A stretch of 64,000 nt of DNA from an uncultured Robinsoniella sp. Lineage in GTDB: Bacteria; Bacillota; Clostridia; Lachnospirales; Lachnospiraceae. The notes beneath the pieces were generated by a model that was given only the letters and a program-made list of their open reading frames with translations, had not been told where the DNA came from and ran no database searches. Positions 17,982-26,854 of the stretch are shown piece after piece. Numbering within the stretch: position 1 is the first letter of the stretch; each line of letters starts with the position of its first letter. Position numbers and translations under genes: made by a program. The stretch is from NCBI GenBank assembly GCA_900540475.1, contig UQGG01000016.1, positions 68,973-132,972 of the forward strand, read 5' to 3'.

Positions 17982-18746
17982 ATGAATACTGTAATATATT
18001 ATTTTTCTGCAACCGGGAACAGTCTGCACACAGCAAGGATAATTGGGGATAAATTGCATGCAGAATTAATTCCCATGCCGGGGCATATGGGGGTTACCTG
18101 CAAAAGTGAAGTGATTGGCTTTGTATTTCCAACTTATTTTTGGGGACTTCCCGGGACGGTGTCTGAATTCATACAGAAATTAAAGGTGGAGTCAAAAAAT
18201 CCATATATATTTGCAGTTTCCACATATGGTGCACTGCATGGCGGCGTTTTGGGACATACAGAACAAGCGCTGAATGCAGAGAATCTGCAGTTGTCTTATG
18301 GTAAGGTGATTTTGGCTGTAGCTAATTTTATTGAAGAATACAATCCCAGAATCGGTTCTGCGAAAGAGAATTTAAAAATGGCTGATCTGGAAGCGGCAAA
18401 GGCTGCTGAGGACATCCTGGCAGGAGTGCACAGATCCGGTTTCCGTGTATCGGTGTGGGACCGGTTATTCTATAAATTATACACTGGCATCAAGATCAAT
18501 AGGGATGGAGGATTCCATGCTGATGACAAATGCATTGGATGCGGAATCTGTCAAAAAGTATGCCCCAATAAAAACATAGTTTTAAAGAATGGCCGCCCGG
18601 AATTCCAGCACCGGTGTGAACACTGTGTGGCTTGTATCAACTGGTGCCCGAGGGAAGCAATTCAATGGAGGAGGGTTACCAGGAAAAGAAACCGCTATCA
18701 CCATCCAGAAGTGGGTGTGAAGGATATTATTGGGGAGATGAAGTGA
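17982..18746 (+). CDS. EFR1-type flavodoxin/ferredoxin protein
   Basis: Cytoplasmic electron-transfer protein of 254 residues. The N-terminus has a flavodoxin fold with the FMN loop YFSATGNSLHTAR; the C-terminus has two 4Fe-4S motifs (CIGCGICQKVCP and CEHCVACINWCP). The combination is the EFR1 family of Clostridia, whose partner is not established. GAGGAG precedes the ATG. The TATAAT near 17947 is a likely -10. Control by the divergent HxlR regulator is inferred. Confidence 0.9.
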   Translation: MNTVIYYFSATGNSLHTARIIGDKLHAELIPMPGHMGVTCKSEVIGFVFPTYFWGLPGTVSEFIQKLKVESKNPYIFAVSTYGALHGGVLGHTEQALNAENLQLSYGKVILAVANFIEEYNPRIGSAKENLKMADLEAAKAAEDILAGVHRSGFRVSVWDRLFYKLYTGIKINRDGGFHADDKCIGCGICQKVCPNKNIVLKNGRPEFQHRCEHCVACINWCPREAIQWRRVTRKRNRYHHPEVGVKDIIGEMK

Positions 18747-18941
18747 TTTTACGAAATTCGCCCGGAAGCATCCCCGTATGCATACAGCAATGGAACAGTA
18801 GGAATTTAAAAATCGGAAACGGAAACTAATCTGATTGTGTATATAAGCAGTTATTTTTTATATAGAATATACGTCAAAGACAATGACTTCATCGTAGGAT
18901 TATGTTAAAATTTGATTAGATAAATAGGGACATTTTGTCTA
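18747..18941. other. Intergenic stretch after the EFR1 gene
   Basis: No gene seen. A weak promoter-like pair, ATGACT near 18886 and an extended TGT-TAAAAT near 18903-18911, points toward the small open frame and the AraC gene that follow. Confidence 0.35.
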
Positions 18942-19046
18942 ATGAAGGGTGGAAGAATTGTATTGGTAGAAAAGTTTGCTGAAAAGATAGCTTCTCACTT
19001 AGCTGAAAAAGTTAGGGATATATTAATTTCAAGAGATAAGTGGTGA
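18942..19046 (+). CDS. Possible 34-residue amphipathic peptide
   Basis: Unrecognised small open frame. From ATG 18942 it encodes 34 residues; an in-frame TTG at 18963 has GGGTGG about ten bases upstream and would give 27. The part EKFAEKIASHLAEKVRDIL has hydrophobic residues every three to four positions, so it would form a charged amphipathic helix. The N-terminal style recalls the first helix of AgrB proteins, so it may be a remnant. No further homology could be judged; real coding status is uncertain. Confidence 0.3.
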   Translation: MKGGRIVLVEKFAEKIASHLAEKVRDILISRDKW

Positions 19047-19125
19047 ATTTTACAGACTACGGAGCTATGGGGCAAATGAGTAAGTTATTTCGCGGCGATA
19101 CTACTAAAAGAAACGGGGCAAAGAT

Positions 19126-20364
19126 ATGGAACAGAAAGAAAATATAGTACATTTACTGGAACGGCTTTATGTTACGGCCCAGATTCCTTTTCATGTATTT
19201 GATACGGAAGGGAATATAATTATTCAAACAGGATCTGCCAGTATTCAAAATGATCCCTTCTATACAGATAAAGATTTGTGGCTGGAAGTCAAAGCCGCGA
19301 GCCAGAAAAAAGCAATACCAGTATTCTATATAGAAGAAGACATCTTTATTTATGGCAGCTTTTTTGATGACGATAGTAATTATTATATTTGTGGTCCAGC
19401 TTCTTTGGCGATGCCATCGGTGTCTAAAAAGCATTATTATAGAGAACGGCATGGTTCCGGCAGAGAACAATATCTGATACCAGTCAAACCATATATTGCC
19501 ATAGCCAATATTTTATCGCTTGCGTTTTGGGGGATTACCGGACGGCGGGTGACGGAAACTGTAATTCTAACTGCAATAGATGAGAAAAATGCCAGTGACC
19601 AGATTGAATCAAAAGATGTAGATAAATATCAGTTTGAGAAGTCAGAGCGTGGTGCCCAGCATTTGAGTTATCATTATGAACAGCAATACTTAGCTGCGGT
19701 GGAAAATGGAGATGTTGAGTTTTTTGAAGCGTCTAATACGGCAGAGCCAATGGCGATGGAGAAGATTGGGAAACTGGCAGATGATAGTTCTAAACAAGTG
19801 GAATATATGTGCTTATCATCAATTGTACTAATTACCAGAGCAGCAATGCGCGGAGGACTAGATCCCCAGGCAGCATACGTAATGAGTGAGTTATATATGC
19901 AGAAACTTGAACGGTGTCAAAACACACAAGAAATATTGAAGCTGCATCAGACGATGCGGATTGATTTTGTAACAAGAGTGAGGAGTGAAAAAGATCGAAA
20001 GGCAAAAAGGGATTATATTGAAAAATGTAAAAATTATATTGCCCAGCATGTTCACCAGCCAATCAGAATAAAAGATATTGCAGATATAATTGGTGTCAAC
20101 CACAGTTATCTGTCTCGTAAGTTTACGGAACAAGAAGGAATTACGATTGCCCAGTATAATATTAAAGCCAGGCTTGCAGCAGCAGCGAATATGCTCAAAT
20201 ACTCTGAGAGCAGTATTGCAGAGGTGTCTGATTACTTTTTCTTTGCATCGCAAAGTCGTTTTGGAAATCAGTTTAAGAAAGAATATGGTATCACTCCATA
20301 TGTTTATCGTAAAGAGAATCAAGTAGTAGATTTTGTGCTAAAGAGTGAAAAGGAAGATAAATAG
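19126..20364 (+). CDS. AraC-family regulator (paralogue 1)
   Basis: Regulator of 412 residues. The C-terminal 95 residues form the AraC DNA-binding domain (IADIIGVNHSYLSRKF; IAEVSDYFFFASQSRFGNQF); the long N-terminus has no recognised fold but matches the protein encoded at 23027-24238 in length and in segments such as GKLADDSSKQVEYMC versus GKLANNTFKHYEYMV. It sits directly before the GH2 gene in the same direction and probably activates it through direct repeats at 20397-20434. An extended relative of the YesN-less AraC sugar regulators; ligand unknown. Confidence 0.9.
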   Translation: MEQKENIVHLLERLYVTAQIPFHVFDTEGNIIIQTGSASIQNDPFYTDKDLWLEVKAASQKKAIPVFYIEEDIFIYGSFFDDDSNYYICGPASLAMPSVSKKHYYRERHGSGREQYLIPVKPYIAIANILSLAFWGITGRRVTETVILTAIDEKNASDQIESKDVDKYQFEKSERGAQHLSYHYEQQYLAAVENGDVEFFEASNTAEPMAMEKIGKLADDSSKQVEYMCLSSIVLITRAAMRGGLDPQAAYVMSELYMQKLERCQNTQEILKLHQTMRIDFVTRVRSEKDRKAKRDYIEKCKNYIAQHVHQPIRIKDIADIIGVNHSYLSRKFTEQEGITIAQYNIKARLAAAANMLKYSESSIAEVSDYFFFASQSRFGNQFKKEYGITPYVYRKENQVVDFVLKSEKEDK

Positions 20365-20396
20365 AATATAAAACAAAATAAATAATAGAAAAAGAA

Positions 20397-20458
20397 GTCA
20401 AAAAATGTATAAAAAAGTCAAAAAATATACATACAGAAAAGACCATGATGTTTATAAT
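20397..20458 (+). promoter_or_regulatory. Activator-type promoter of the GH2 gene with 20-bp direct repeats
   Basis: Two copies of GTCAAAAAATRTA start at 20397 and 20417, exactly 20 bases apart, followed by a weak -35 (near 20430) and TATAAT (20453-20458). First repeat to -10 is 56 bases. The GH3 promoter shows the same arrangement (57 bases), so both fit control by the AraC paralogues. Confidence 0.55.
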
Positions 20459-20479
20459 ACATATAAACATTATGGTCTT
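20439..20479. repeat. 41-bp imperfect palindrome over the GH2 promoter
   Basis: AAGACCATGATGTTTAT and ATAAACATTATGGTCTT flank a short AT-rich centre that contains TATAAT; a T-rich run follows. It could be an operator overlapping the -10, and also a terminator for the AraC transcript arriving from upstream. Confidence 0.6.
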
Positions 20480-20511
20480 AATTTTATGGTTTAAGTAGAA
20501 AGGGGAACGCG

Positions 20512-23019
20512 ATGATAAGACAAAAATTTAATGACAATTGGAGTTTCTTTAAAGGAGCAGCCAACCCGATGATGGCAGCGTTAAAGGGGCAGAATGCAGA
20601 GGCAGAAGTGATTACACTTCCGCATGATGCGATGATTCACGAGAAGAAGTGTGAAGATGCAGCAGGAAAGATTCAGACTGGATTTTACCCGGGAGGAACC
20701 TATACATATTTGAAGAAATGGCGGGTGCCAGGGGAAGCAGAGAACCAGACAATTACATTGGAATTCGAAGGTGTGTATGGTGATGCGAGAATCTTTATCA
20801 ATGGTGATTATGCAGGCAAGAATCATAATGGATATGCCGGATTTCAGGTGAAGCTGGATAGTTTTCTGAAATACGGGGAAGAAAATGAAATCAAGGTAGA
20901 TGTTAATAACACCATGCAGCCAAATAGCAGGTGGTACTCAGGAAGCGGTATTTATCGTAACGTGAATATCATGTATGGTGATTTACTCCATATTGATGCT
21001 GACGGTGTTAAGGTTTCTGTTCCAGAGATTAGTGAGGGGGCAGCAGTTGTTATGGTGGACATACAGCTTACGAATGAACATACAAAAAATAAGCTGGTAC
21101 ATATTGTTACAGAGTTATTAGATCCGTCAGGAGCAAAAGTTGCAGAAGATACGATGAAAGCAACACTTTTTCGCGGAGAAGGAATTAAGACCAGACAAAG
21201 AATGTTTGTGAGAGATGCAAAATTATGGAGTACAGAATCACCAGAATTATATGAATGCAGAATCAATGTGTATGATGGCGATAACATCCTTGATCAGGAG
21301 AACATTAAATTTGGTATTCGTTCACTGCAGCTCGATGCGGATCATGGCTTGCGGATCAATGGTGCAGTGACGAAGCTGCGAGGAGCTTGTATACATCATG
21401 ATAATGGTGTAATCGGTGCATGTACCTTAGAACGTGCAGAGGAGCGCAGATGTGAGCAGTTAAAAGCAGCAGGGTTTAACTGTATCAGAAGCGCTCATCA
21501 TCCACTTAGCAGAGCGATGCTGGACGCATGTGACCGCATCGGAATACTTGTAATTGATGAGTTGGGTGATATGTGGAATCATTCGAAGAATACCAGTGAC
21601 TATTCAATGTTCTTTATGGAAAACTGGGAAAAAGATGCCCGTGAAATGGTTCATAAAGACTACAATCATCCTTCCGTTATCATGTATTGCATGGGAAATG
21701 AAGTGCAGGAAGTGGGAACACCCAGAGGGGCAGCACTGAATCGAAAGATCTCCAATATGATCAAGACTCTGGATGATACCAGATATACAACAAATTCTAT
21801 TAATGGTTTATTTGCAGCCGGCAGCAGAATGCGTGAAATCATGGGTGATATTATGTTGAAGATGCCTGGCGGTGCAGAAATGATGCAGAAGAAACAACAA
21901 GCTGGTGAGGAAGGACAGAAAAAAGAGGGCGGCAGCAATCAGATGAACAGCATGATGAGTATCATGCGCGGTCCACTGGCAGATGCTTTTGCTGCACACC
22001 CGATCATGACGGAGATTATCGAAGAATTTGCTTCTTCTATGGATGTGGCAGGATTTAATTATTTGACCGGGCGACATGCGATGGAGCATGAGCTCCATCC
22101 AAACCGCGTGGTAATGGGAATTGAAACATACCCGGATGATATCGTTAAGCTGTGGGATATTGTAGAGAAGAATCCGCATGTGCTGGGTGACATGACGTGG
22201 ACTGGGTATGACTATCTGGGTGAAGCCGGAATCGGTATTTTCTACTATGATGGCAGGAGGGGATTTGAACAAAACTGGCCTTCTACATTAGCTTATATAG
22301 GCGATATTAATCTGATCGGATATCGCAGACCGATTAGTTATCTGAGAGAAATCGTATACGGACTGCGTAAAGAACCTTATATAGCAGTTGAACGGGTTGA
22401 TAAATATGGACTGGAGTGTATCAGGAGTGCATGGATGCACAAAGATAATATCGCCAGCTGGACATGGCCGGGATATGAGGGGAAACCGGCAATTGTAAAT
22501 GTATACTCGGATGCGGATGAAGTGGAATTATTCTTAAACGGAGAATCTAAAGGGAAGAAACCTGCAGGTGCAGGATATGAATTTACAGCAAATTTTAATA
22601 TTGCATATACAGCAGGCAGACTGGAAGCTGTAGCCTATCGAAATGGGAAGGCAGAAGAAACATGTGAACTTACAACAGCAGGAGAAGTGGTATCTCTCTC
22701 AGTGCAGGCAGATAAGACCGAATTGTGTGCTGACGGAGCAGATTTAGCTTATATCAAAGTATTGCTTCAAGATAAGAATGGTAATGAAAACTTATTTACA
22801 TCAAAGGAGATCACGGTAGAAATAGAAGGACCGGCCACGATACAGGGATTTGGATCAGCAGCACCAGAGACGCTGAATCAGTACGATAACCATACGTGGG
22901 AAACGTGGGATGGTCAGGTATTGGCGGTAATAAGAGCAGGCCATGAAAAAGGAGAAGTAAAAGTTACTTTTCGAGCAGAAGGACTGGAAACCCAGCATGT
23001 GACATTGCAAATAAAATAA
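20512..23019 (+). CDS. GH2-family glycoside hydrolase (beta-galactosidase type)
   Basis: Cytoplasmic GH2 enzyme of 835 residues. It shows the sugar-binding domain (GSGIYRNVNI), the jelly-roll and immunoglobulin-like domains and a TIM barrel with HHPLSRAMLDACDRIGILVIDE (given here as AMLDACDRIGILVIDE), acid/base Glu397 (YCMGNEVQEVG) and a likely nucleophile Glu538 (GIETYPDD). A Met/Gln/Lys-rich insertion (about 440-490) interrupts the barrel. No signal peptide. Substrate may be a beta-galactoside or a related beta-linked sugar. GGGG lies eight bases before the ATG. It converges on the second AraC gene with a gap of seven bases. Confidence 0.88.
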   Translation: MIRQKFNDNWSFFKGAANPMMAALKGQNAEAEVITLPHDAMIHEKKCEDAAGKIQTGFYPGGTYTYLKKWRVPGEAENQTITLEFEGVYGDARIFINGDYAGKNHNGYAGFQVKLDSFLKYGEENEIKVDVNNTMQPNSRWYSGSGIYRNVNIMYGDLLHIDADGVKVSVPEISEGAAVVMVDIQLTNEHTKNKLVHIVTELLDPSGAKVAEDTMKATLFRGEGIKTRQRMFVRDAKLWSTESPELYECRINVYDGDNILDQENIKFGIRSLQLDADHGLRINGAVTKLRGACIHHDNGVIGACTLERAEERRCEQLKAAGFNCIRSAHHPLSRAMLDACDRIGILVIDELGDMWNHSKNTSDYSMFFMENWEKDAREMVHKDYNHPSVIMYCMGNEVQEVGTPRGAALNRKISNMIKTLDDTRYTTNSINGLFAAGSRMREIMGDIMLKMPGGAEMMQKKQQAGEEGQKKEGGSNQMNSMMSIMRGPLADAFAAHPIMTEIIEEFASSMDVAGFNYLTGRHAMEHELHPNRVVMGIETYPDDIVKLWDIVEKNPHVLGDMTWTGYDYLGEAGIGIFYYDGRRGFEQNWPSTLAYIGDINLIGYRRPISYLREIVYGLRKEPYIAVERVDKYGLECIRSAWMHKDNIASWTWPGYEGKPAIVNVYSDADEVELFLNGESKGKKPAGAGYEFTANFNIAYTAGRLEAVAYRNGKAEETCELTTAGEVVSLSVQADKTELCADGADLAYIKVLLQDKNGNENLFTSKEITVEIEGPATIQGFGSAAPETLNQYDNHTWETWDGQVLAVIRAGHEKGEVKVTFRAEGLETQHVTLQIK

Positions 23020-23026
23020 AGAGTGA

Positions 23027-24238
23027 TTACTCTTTAAAATCAGCCAGTTTTTCCTGATTTCGGTATTTCTGCGGTGACATACCGGTGTGATCCTTGAAAA
23101 TCTTACCAAAATGACTCTGCGATGGGAAACAGAGATAAGCAGCTATTTCAGTAATACTTTTATTGGAGTATTTCAACATGTTAGAAGCGGCTTCTACTCG
23201 CATTTGGTGAATGTAGTGGACGATGCTGACACCTTCCTTTTGAGAAAAACGACGTGCCAGATAAGAATTATTAATCCCGATTTCTTTTGCGATACCGGCA
23301 ACCGTAATAGGCTTGTTAAGATTCCGGGATATAAAATTTTTGCATGCTTCGATGTAGGAAATTTGACTTCGTTCTATTTGGGACTGTTTCACTTGCTGGG
23401 CATAGCTCAAGCGGATATCTGAATGCAAATGTAGCATATCGTGGATAGTTTTAGCTTGTTCCAGTTTTTGGAGATAAGTATCACTCATAGCATATGCTAT
23501 GAGTGGATTCAAGCCGCCTTCAATTGCGGCCCGGCTCATGAGGGCAAGGGCAGTACAGACCATGTATTCATAGTGTTTAAATGTATTATTTGCCAGTTTT
23601 CCGATTTTACCTGTGTGTGCATTCTGCAGAGAACGAAGTCCGGATTTAATGCCGTCCACATCACCGTCGCGCACTTGTTTTACAAAACGAACCTCCTCTG
23701 CATAGTTCATCCGAAGAACTTCTGCTTCGGAATTATCTAATATGTACTTTTGATATGGATAGACCTGATATTCGGGAATGCTTGTTTGGATATTACTATT
23801 AGCCAATATATCTTCATCAGAGAGTTGGATACCGGTAGAAAGATTATATAGTATTGAAATCATGGCAAGTAAATCAGGAAAAGAAGCGTGGGAAATATGG
23901 AAGCCATCTGATTTGAGATTATGCAGACGGGCGTATTTTTTAATACTGTCAGCATCGACTTTTACAGGAGCAACAGGACCAATCATAATGCAAGACTCGT
24001 CATCTGTTTTAAGGGCAGCATACAATAAAAGCGCATTTTCATATAAGAGAGCGGGACGTGAGTTCCTAAGTAATTCTCTAATCAGATATTGACGTAAGGC
24101 GGGGTCCGCAAGTATCGGATCAGATGTAGTATCATAACCGTATTGTGATATAACGGCCATGTTTGTCAAATTGAAATAACGAAATGGGATTTTGCTCATT
24201 GTAAATATTCTATCAAGCATTAATATATTATCTTTCAT
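23027..24238 (-). CDS. AraC-family regulator (paralogue 2)
   Basis: Regulator of 403 residues, paralogue of the one at 19126-20364: same layout, with a long N-terminal sensor region and a C-terminal AraC domain (IAKEIGINNSYLARRF; ITEIAAYLCFPSQSHFGKIF). The start has GGAGGAACT before the ATG. It is divergent from the GH3/GPH operon, whose promoter carries 20-bp-spaced repeats, and probably activates it. Confidence 0.9.
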   Translation of the reverse strand: MKDNILMLDRIFTMSKIPFRYFNLTNMAVISQYGYDTTSDPILADPALRQYLIRELLRNSRPALLYENALLLYAALKTDDESCIMIGPVAPVKVDADSIKKYARLHNLKSDGFHISHASFPDLLAMISILYNLSTGIQLSDEDILANSNIQTSIPEYQVYPYQKYILDNSEAEVLRMNYAEEVRFVKQVRDGDVDGIKSGLRSLQNAHTGKIGKLANNTFKHYEYMVCTALALMSRAAIEGGLNPLIAYAMSDTYLQKLEQAKTIHDMLHLHSDIRLSYAQQVKQSQIERSQISYIEACKNFISRNLNKPITVAGIAKEIGINNSYLARRFSQKEGVSIVHYIHQMRVEAASNMLKYSNKSITEIAAYLCFPSQSHFGKIFKDHTGMSPQKYRNQEKLADFKE

Positions 24239-24336
24239 AGTTCCTCCACTATTTTATACTTATCGAATTACGAATGTCCGATAAGATATACTGCATGTTT
24301 AGTATAGCAAAAATTTTATATACTATCAAGAAAATG

Positions 24337-24399
24337 GGCAAAAATACGATAAATATGTATAAAATACGATATATGAAAGAGTGGGAGGAATCTTATAAT
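24337..24399 (+). promoter_or_regulatory. Activator-type promoter of the GH3 operon with 20-bp direct repeats
   Basis: Repeat units start at 24337 (GGCAAAAATACGATAAAT) and 24357 (GTATAAAATACGATATAT), exactly 20 bases apart, followed by a poor -35 and TATAAT (24394-24399). The layout equals that before the GH2 gene, which suggests that paralogous AraC activators bind both. Confidence 0.55.
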
Positions 24400-24438
24400 G
24401 AATACAAATAAAAAGGCAATGCAGGATAAGGAGGAAGT

Positions 24439-26826
24439 ATGAAAAAGGAAGAAGTAAAAAAGCAGGCACAATTAATACTTGCAGATCTGTCCCTGGAGCA
24501 AAAAATAGGACAGGTGCAATGTATGTTTGCAGGAGGGATGGTTCCTAATGAGATACTTGAACGGTTCCCGGGCGGTTTAGGAGAACTGGCATTAATTATC
24601 GGCACAGAAGGGAAAGAGGTTAATGCTGAAAGAGCAAAGGCACAGCAGGATATTATTGTAAAGAATTGCGGTATACCTGCACTTCGACATGTAGAGGCAT
24701 TGACGGGAGTATTGGCGCCAGATACGACTATATTTCCGGCTGCGATTGGTATGGGAGCTACATGGAATCCGGAAAACGTAGAAAAGATGGCCGATATTGC
24801 AAGAAAACAGATGTTAGTAATTGGTATCCGTCAGGCTCTTTCACCGGTTATGGACGTTGCCAGAGATCCAAGATGGAGAAGAGTGGGGGAAACATATGGA
24901 GAAGATCCGACCCTTTGTGCGGCAATGAGTGTGGCTTATACGAAAGGACTGCAGACAGACGATTTGGAAAACGGAGCCGTTGCAACAGGAAAGCACTTTC
25001 TGGGGTATGGTTTGAGTCAGGGCGGACTTAACATGGCGGCAAATTCTATTCCTGCCAGAGAATTACGAGAAGTATATGCAAAACCATTTCAAGCCGCGAT
25101 TTCAGAGGCCGGCTTGGGATCAGTAATGAACTCCTATGGGACCATTGATGGGGAAATGGTCATTGGTTCAAAAGCAATTATGACCGATTTGCTTCGAAAT
25201 GAGATGGGATTTGACGGTATCATGGTCTCGGATTATATGTCCATCGATCGTATGGTCGATTTGAAGATTAGTGAAGGTCCGTTGGAAGGGGCAATGCAGG
25301 CTTTAAAGTCAGGCATGGATTCTGAGCTTCCCAAACCTTATGGATATGCAGGAGAATTATCAAAGGCGATTGAAGAAGGGGAATTTGACATTAAATATCT
25401 GGATCAGGCCGTTCTAAGGATGTTGGAAACAAAAATAAAATTAGGTCTGTTAGAGCAGCCATACATAAGGGAAGAGTTGATGGAGGAGGCCTACGATAGT
25501 GCACAGACAGTTGCAGCCAGTTTAAAAGCAGCGAGGGAATCTATCGTTATGTTGAAAAATGACGGGATCTTGCCGCTTGGTAAGAATACAAAGAAAATTG
25601 CAGTAATTGGGCCCCATGCAGACAGCCTACGTCTATTGTTTGGATGTTATACATTCCCGGCTCAGATTGACAGAGATTTATCAGGGGCAATGAGTGATAT
25701 GCCTGGTATGGCTGGTGCAGGCGCCGATAAACGAGACAATGCGAACCGAATGCCTTATTTGGAGGGGTGCACCGTCCGTGGGACATCCCCTGTCATTGAA
25801 GAAACATTAAGGGAAATCTATGGTGACAGAACACCGACCATACTGACAGCGATTAGGGAAAAGTGTCGTGAATCCAAGATTACTTACGAAAAAGGGTGCG
25901 ATGTAGCAGGAACCGATAAAGGTGGATTTGAAAAAGCCATAGAAGCAGCAAAATCAGCCGATGTTGTTATTTTAGTGCTTGGCGGAAAATATGGCTGGGG
26001 AACGAACTGCACGACAGGTGAAGGAATAGATTGCGATAACATTGGTTTGCCGGGAGTGCAGGAAGAGCTGGCAAAATCAATTTTTGAAACAAGTGTACCG
26101 ACCGTGTTTGTCCATATGGATGCAAAACCTCTGTCAAGTGAATATATTGCTGGTCATTACCCGGCAATTCTGGAAAACTGGTATCCCGGCGAGACAGGTG
26201 GAAGTGCGCTTGCAGATGTGCTGTTTGGGGATTATAACCCCGGCGGTAAAATGCCGATGACAGCAGCAAGGAATACCGGGCAGATCCCAATTCATGCTTC
26301 AACTCAAAATGGAAGTGGGTATTGTGGTGAAGAAGGAATGGTAATTGCCAAGTATGTGGAAGGATCTAAGGCGCCGCTATATTACTTTGGAGAGGGAAAG
26401 AGTTATACAACATTTGAATATACCAATATACAAGTGACAGATAAAGCAGAGGCATCAAGTATTCTTCATATTTCCTGTGATGTAACGAATACTGGTGAGA
26501 GAGACGGAGAGGAGGTAATACAGCTTTATGTAAGAGATGAATTGGCATCAATGGTTCGCCCCGCTCAGGAATTGGCAGGTTTTTACCGGGTAAAATTAGC
26601 AGTTGGTGAAACAAAAAAAGTACAATTCGAAATGAAGGTCAGCCAATTGGCATTTTTAAATACTGAGATGAAATGGATTATTGAGTCAGGGAAGATGACT
26701 GTACGGATTGGTGCTTCTGCAAAAGATATAAGACTTACAGAAACATTTGAAATCACCAATAGTGCAGAGGTTGATGGAAGGACCAGAGGCTTTTATGCCA
26801 AAGCATGGGAGAGTAAGAACCTATAA
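24439..26826 (+). CDS. GH3-family beta-glycosidase
   Basis: Glycoside hydrolase of 795 residues without signal peptide. The GH3 barrel carries the nucleophile Asp265 (GIMVSDYMS) and the family stretch DPRWRRVGETYGEDP; a GH3 C-terminal domain follows (LPLGKNTKKIAVIGPHA) and a fibronectin-like domain closes the protein (VTNTGERDGEEVIQLYVRD). Beta-glucosidase or beta-xylosidase activity is likely. AAGGAGG lies upstream. The symporter gene follows after 28 bases, so uptake and cleavage of a short beta-linked oligosaccharide are coupled. Confidence 0.93.
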   Translation: MKKEEVKKQAQLILADLSLEQKIGQVQCMFAGGMVPNEILERFPGGLGELALIIGTEGKEVNAERAKAQQDIIVKNCGIPALRHVEALTGVLAPDTTIFPAAIGMGATWNPENVEKMADIARKQMLVIGIRQALSPVMDVARDPRWRRVGETYGEDPTLCAAMSVAYTKGLQTDDLENGAVATGKHFLGYGLSQGGLNMAANSIPARELREVYAKPFQAAISEAGLGSVMNSYGTIDGEMVIGSKAIMTDLLRNEMGFDGIMVSDYMSIDRMVDLKISEGPLEGAMQALKSGMDSELPKPYGYAGELSKAIEEGEFDIKYLDQAVLRMLETKIKLGLLEQPYIREELMEEAYDSAQTVAASLKAARESIVMLKNDGILPLGKNTKKIAVIGPHADSLRLLFGCYTFPAQIDRDLSGAMSDMPGMAGAGADKRDNANRMPYLEGCTVRGTSPVIEETLREIYGDRTPTILTAIREKCRESKITYEKGCDVAGTDKGGFEKAIEAAKSADVVILVLGGKYGWGTNCTTGEGIDCDNIGLPGVQEELAKSIFETSVPTVFVHMDAKPLSSEYIAGHYPAILENWYPGETGGSALADVLFGDYNPGGKMPMTAARNTGQIPIHASTQNGSGYCGEEGMVIAKYVEGSKAPLYYFGEGKSYTTFEYTNIQVTDKAEASSILHISCDVTNTGERDGEEVIQLYVRDELASMVRPAQELAGFYRVKLAVGETKKVQFEMKVSQLAFLNTEMKWIIESGKMTVRIGASAKDIRLTETFEITNSAEVDGRTRGFYAKAWESKNL

Positions 26827-26854
26827 AATGTAAAGGGTTAAGGAGGAATTAAAA

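Noticed and set aside
24398..24442. A 14-codon frame overlapping the GH3 start by ATGA, with GGAGG upstream
   Set aside because: Its ATG overlaps the TATAAT that the shared GH2/GH3 promoter geometry identifies as the -10, so it would not be transcribed.
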